Part shown: positions 17,106-20,000 of the stretch, in pieces
How the letters are laid out: the number at the start of each line of letters is the position of its first letter
How positions within the stretch are numbered: the first letter of the stretch is position 1
Source: Prorocentrum cordatum
Lineage: Eukaryota > Sar > Dinophyceae > Prorocentrales > Prorocentraceae
Direction of reading: 5' to 3'
Length of the DNA: 20,000 bases
NCBI GenBank assembly: GCA_963575745.1
Contig: CAUYUJ010020154.1
Coordinates: forward strand, 74,940 to 94,939
Translations under genes and position numbers: made by a program
The notes under the pieces: model-generated
Seen by the model: only the letters and a program-made list of their open reading frames with translations
Databases searched by the model: none
Told to the model about the DNA's origin: nothing

Positions 17106-17151
17106 GGTGGGCAGTCGAGGCCAATCTGGCGCCAATCTGGCAGGCCCAATC
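17106..17151 (+). repeat. Partial direct copy of foldback left arm
   Basis: GGTGGGCAGTCGAGGCCAAT followed by CTGGCGCCAATCTGGCAGGC and CCAATC is nearly identical to 17362-17408. The CCT array begins exactly where this copy ends, whereas in the other copy the sequence continues CTGGCAAAC. Confidence 0.8.
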
Positions 17152-17196
17152 CTCCTCCTCCTCCTCCTCCTCCTCCTCCTCCTCCTCCTCCTCCTC

Positions 17197-17231
<35 letters not shown>

Positions 17232-17291
17232 CTCCTCCTCCTCCTCCTCCTCCTCCTCCTCCTCCTCCTCCTCCTCCTCCTCCTCCTCCTC
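17151..17291 (+). repeat. CCT tract (right arm of GGA/CCT pair)
   Basis: About 140 bp of CCT repeats are broken by a C12-13 run at about 17220-17232. Together with 16816-16933 it forms a large inverted repeat with a 217-bp spacer. Confidence 0.95.
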
Positions 17292-17305
17292 TGCTGACAA
17301 CCCGC

Positions 17306-17361
17306 ACGGGTTTCTTGGATCTGCGCTGGCAACCCCCTCCCTAGCGCGCGGAGCCCGCCAA
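17306..17361 (+). repeat. F6 dispersed GC-rich repeat, third copy
   Basis: TTTCTTGGATCTGCGCTGGC followed by CCCCCTCCCTAGCGCGCGGAGC aligns with 15094-15150, with the palindrome partly lost. It abuts the foldback at 17362. Confidence 0.6.
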
Positions 17362-17545
17362 GGCTGGGTAGTCGAAGCCAATCTGGCGCCAGTCTAGCAG
17401 GCCCAATCTGGCAAACGGGGGCAATCTGGCGAGGGAGCCAACGCGAATCCAGTCTGGCGAAGCGCCCAAATCCTCCAATCTGGCCAGGCCAGATTGGCCC
17501 TTGGGGCCCAGTCCAATCTGCCAGTCTGGCCTTCGACTACCCAGG
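17362..17545. mobile_element. Foldback element with CCAATCTGGC core repeats (184 bp)
   Basis: The left arm GGCTGGGTAGTCGAAGCCAA.. (17362-17390) and the right arm (17520-17545) are imperfect inverted repeats of about 26 bp. Inside, CCAATCTGGC or close variants recur at least seven times in both orientations, including a 23-bp palindrome at 17475-17497 with 11-bp arms and a single central base. It is the third element here with TIR-like arms around a short repeated core. Confidence 0.8.
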
Positions 17546-17549
17546 CAGA

Positions 17550-17766
17550 GCCCAGAATCGAATCGATAGCTCGGATCGGCGATCGGAAGGAATCGGATCG
17601 GCAGAACTCGGCGGCCGGGTCGGGAGAAGTCGAATCGGCGGAAATCGGCGGGCTAAAAACGCCTGCAAGAAGGAATCGGAGCCCAAATCGGAATCCCAAG
17701 TCGGATCGAATCGGAATCGGAGGCAGTCGAAGTCGAATCGAATCGGAGGAGTCGAAACGAGCCCTG
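17550..17766 (+). repeat. F5 interspersed repeat, copy 2
   Basis: It is the collinear partner of 11893-12118, in the same orientation, with TCGGATCGGCGATCGGAA and GAGTCGAAACG.GCCCTG as outer landmarks. It starts a few bases after the foldback at 17362-17545. Confidence 0.85.
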
Positions 17767-17954
17767 GGGTGGGCCCCTTCCATTGCTCCGTGGCAGGGTG
17801 GGCCCTTTCCATCGCTCTGTGCACTTCAGCGCCGGCTGCGGCTTCGGGCCCCCCAGCGGGCCTCGAGGGGCAACGGTGCTCGGTGTCCCTCTTCTGGGTT
17901 TGCGGGATCCGGGCGTGCGCGCCTGGTCGGCTCTCCGACGCTTGCCACAGGTGA
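17767..17954. other. Gene-free stretch between F5 and F3
   Basis: GTGGGCCC.TTCCAT(C/T)GCTC.GTG occurs twice in tandem (about 17768 and 17798). The remainder is low-copy GC-rich sequence. Confidence 0.4.
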
Positions 17955-18119
17955 AGGGGCCCCAGGACACACAAATAAATACACACAAATAAAAATATCC
18001 CCCATATTTTCCTATATTTTCTGGGTTTCTGTCTCCCCCCCCACTTCCCATGATTCCCATATTTTCTGGGGAGTCGAGGATTAATTGTGTCTGTGTGTGT
18101 TTTTTTCCCCTCTCCTGAA
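17955..18119 (+). repeat. F3 interspersed repeat, copy 2 (no GGA tract)
   Basis: It is collinear with 10511-10708 in the same orientation. Where the first copy holds a GGA tract this copy has ACACAAATAAAAATATC. The GTCTCCCCCCCCACTTCCCATG and TATTTTCTGGGGAG blocks and the final GTGTCTGTG..TTTTTTTCCCC block are conserved. Confidence 0.8.
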
Positions 18120-18360
18120 CAGGATGGTTGGGAAACAGGTTACCAGCGTGGACCCCTAGCAGCGAGATGTTGCACTGTGTGCGGCAGTGTAGAATGACCT
18201 ATGAGCTATGATCTATGTGGTATGAGCAGTGCGATGGCGCAGTGTGTGTGGCGAAACGAGTGTGGTGCGAGCGATGCGGTGAAAGTTCTATGGTGTAAGA
18301 TATGTGATATTAGAGGTGTGGTGCGAGCTACGTGGTGAAATAAATGCGGTGTGAGATGAA
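18120..18360. other. Gene-free TG-rich stretch with an eroded 58-bp repeat
   Basis: GTGTGGTGCGAGC.A.G.GGTGAAA occurs at about 18260 and 18318, and looser GTG/ATG words fill the region. It may be an old minisatellite. No gene is seen. Confidence 0.45.
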
Positions 18361-18385
18361 CATGTATATATATATATATATATAC
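18361..18385 (+). repeat. TA dinucleotide run
   Basis: CATGTATATATA.. to TATACATACG: about ten TA repeats immediately precede the first leader of the 12-bp satellite block. Confidence 0.9.
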
Positions 18386-18442
18386 ATACGACCACCCTTT
18401 GGGTAATACGGCGGTTCGGGGGGAGGTACCGACGTCTCACCT
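18386..18442 (+). repeat. Leader of 12-bp satellite block, copy 1
   Basis: ATACGACCACCCTTTGGGTA, then GG..GTTCGGGGGGAGGTACC and GACGT, resembles 19324-19385 (roughly 60-65 percent by eye, same order of blocks). Each copy stands directly before a 12-bp satellite array. Confidence 0.6.
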
Positions 18443-18968
18443 AATCGATCTCACGGTCGAACTTACTATCGATCTCATAATCGATCTCACAATGGATATC
18501 ACAATCGATCTCACGATCCCTCTTCCTGTCTATCGATCTCGATATCCCTCTAACAATCGCTCTGACGATCCCTCTCACTATCGATTTCTCGATCAGTCTC
18601 ACTATCGGTCTCACTATCGATCTCACTATCGATCTCACTATCGAACACCAACGGGATACCGACGAAACACCGACGGGAAACCGACAGGACATCACTGTCG
18701 ATCTCACTATCGATATCACAGTCAATATCACTATCCCTCTCACAACCGATCTCACTATCGATCTCACTGTCGCTCTCACTAGCGCCTCTCACAATCGATC
18801 TCACTACCACTGTCGGCCTCACTATCGATTTCACTATCGATCACACTATCGATCTCACCATCGGTATCACTATCGATCTCACTGTCGATCTCACTATCGA
18901 CCTCACTAACGATCTCACTGTCGGCCTCACTCTCGACCTCACTATCAATCCTACTATCGATTTCACTG
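18443..18968 (+). repeat. 12-bp satellite ATCGATCTCACT, block I
   Basis: About 40 units of ATCGATCTCACT, with point variants (GTCGATCTCACT, ATCGGTCTCACT, ATATCACA), contain ClaI ATCGAT and GATC sites in most units. At 18643-18694 a short patch of the second satellite (ACACCGACGGGA) is embedded. The 12-bp period keeps frame, which is why Ser-Glu-Ile-Asp repeats appear on the minus strand; this is not a gene. Confidence 0.95.
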
Positions 18969-19113
18969 ACGGACACCGACGGGACACCAGCGGGACACCG
19001 ACGGGACACCGACGGGACACCAATCGGGACACCATCGGGACACCATCGGGACACCATCGGAGGACACCACGGGACACCACGGGGCACCATCGGAACACCA
19101 CAGCGGGGCATCA
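18969..19113 (+). repeat. 12-bp satellite GGGACACCGACG, with ATC variants
   Basis: About eleven units of GGGACACCGACG or GGGACACCATCG end in GGGGCATCACTGG. The same satellite appears as short patches at 18643-18694, 19578-19606 and 19983-20000, the first two followed by GACATCACT and a return to the ATCGATCTCACT array. Confidence 0.93.
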
Positions 19114-19323
19114 CTGGCCTCCGCTGGACAACCCGGGGGGTGGGGGCGGTCTTTTAGCCCGGCAGCGCCCTAGCCAGAGGAGGGTTCATGCCTCTCGCCC
19201 GCCCACGCAGCTTCGCCTAGCCCGCTCGCACGACACGCACACGAAACCCAAACCGAGTCCCCAGTGGGGGACTTGCTGTTTCACTGGTGTCACTGCGATC
19301 TCACACCCTCGCCATCGATATCT
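19114..19323. other. Spacer between satellite blocks
   Basis: A GC-rich low-copy spacer contains a small hairpin AGTCCCC..GGGGACT at 19256-19273. No gene or element was recognised. Confidence 0.4.
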
Positions 19324-19385
19324 ATACGACCGACCTTCGGGAGATAAGGAGCCTTGGAGGGGAGAAACCAACGTTGCACGCAATG
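19324..19385 (+). repeat. Leader of 12-bp satellite block, copy 2
   Basis: ATACGACCGACCTTCGGGAG, then GGAGGGGAGAAACC and AACGT, corresponds block by block to 18386-18442, 938 bp upstream. Confidence 0.6.
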
Positions 19386-20000
19386 AATCCCACAATAGAT
19401 CTCAATATCGATCTCACTATCGTTCTGACTGTCGATCTCACTATCAACCTCACGATCGATCTCACTATCTGTCTCCCTATCGATTCCACTATCGACCTCA
19501 CTATCGGTCTCACAATCGATCTCACTATCGATCTCACTATCGTGCCTACGATCGATCTCACTATCGATCTTACTACTGGACACCGACGGGACACCGACGG
19601 GACATCACTAGCGATCTCCCTCGATCGACCTATCGATACCGCTATCCCTCTCACAATCGATCTCACAATCGATCGTACTATCAATATCATTAACGAAACC
19701 ACGATCGACCTCACAGTCGATCTCACTGTCGAAATTACTATCGATATCACTCTCCCTCCCACTGTCGATCTCACTATCGCACTATTGCTCTCAATCGGAC
19801 TCGCTACCGATCTTACTATCCCTCTAACAGTCGATCGCACTATCAATATTACGATCGATCTCACTATCGATCTCACTATCGACCTCACTATCGGTCTCAC
19901 TATCGATACCACTATGTCGCCATCGATCTCACCGTCGCTCCCACTATCGGTCTCAGTATCGATCTCACTATCGATCTCACTACGGGACACCGACGGGACA
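19386..20000 (+). repeat. 12-bp satellite ATCGATCTCACT, block II
   Basis: More than 45 units of ATCGATCTCACT and variants run to the window end. A GGACACCGACGG patch sits at 19578-19606, and another begins at 19983 and is cut by the window edge. The array therefore continues beyond the window. Confidence 0.95.

Noticed and set aside
1-20000. Dinoflagellate spliced-leader sequence or 5S rRNA/spliced-leader cluster
   Set aside because: I looked for the characteristic TTTTGGCTCAAG-type ending on both strands and did not find it. Host assignment therefore remains tentative.
18443-20000. Minus-strand Ser-Glu-Ile-Asp repeat protein
   Set aside because: The 12-bp satellite keeps frame by its length alone, substitutions are not codon-patterned and no start context or flanking domain exists.

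Overview
The window looks like gene-poor, repeat-dominated DNA from a large, GC-rich eukaryotic nuclear genome. I see no bacterial-style gene packing, operons, Shine-Dalgarno starts, rRNA, tRNA or CRISPR array. Most of the 20 kb is tandem repeats (2-bp to about 100-bp units), long inverted repeats and short interspersed elements with terminal inverted repeats (TIRs). A GC-rich protist alga, perhaps a dinoflagellate, would fit the style: degenerate CCAAGAGG-type repeats, AG|G acceptor-like sites and GC-rich third codon positions in the only exon-like patches. No diagnostic gene proves this and I did not find a spliced-leader sequence. Almost every long open frame is a by-product of stop-poor repeats and is not annotated as a gene.

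Layout. Positions 1-840 hold a copy of an interspersed repeat (F4), a foldback element around an 11-bp tandem array, and a 162-bp MITE-like element. Positions 840-2430 hold purine-rich degenerate repeats, AGAC/ATACAGAC microsatellites and low-copy sequence. Positions 2435-2897 are a 64-65-bp minisatellite and 3541-5735 a 2.2-kb minisatellite of about 22 units near 100 bp, followed by a GGA tract. Positions 6341-8021 are a huge CAT/ATC array with CAG interruptions. Positions 8022-9800 hold low-copy sequence, three 50-bp units beside a possible minus-strand exon, and a CCT tract. Positions 9810-11078 hold two copies of MITE family A, one of MITE family D and one F3 repeat. Positions 11521-12310 hold two large hairpins and an F5 repeat. 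Positions 13000-13656 are an 89/91-bp minisatellite, followed by a possible EF-hand-like exon on the minus strand. Positions 14553-18119 repeat the same cast: MITE A, F6, F4, a foldback around a GATGCATCG core, MITE D, facing GGA and CCT tracts, another foldback, F5 and F3. Positions 18361-20000 are a 12-bp satellite (ATCGATCTCACT) alternating with a second 12-bp satellite (GGGACACCGACG) in a higher-order repeat of about 940 bp.

The most notable outcome is structural. At least six inverted-repeat elements with unrelated arms share one architecture: near-identical arms, often enclosing or made of a simple repeat. At least six interspersed families occur here in two or more copies, with all main copies in the same orientation. 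Two small exon-like patches (9362-9481 and 13829-13887, both minus strand) are the only candidates for protein-coding sequence, and both are tentative. Identities and copy numbers were judged by eye.
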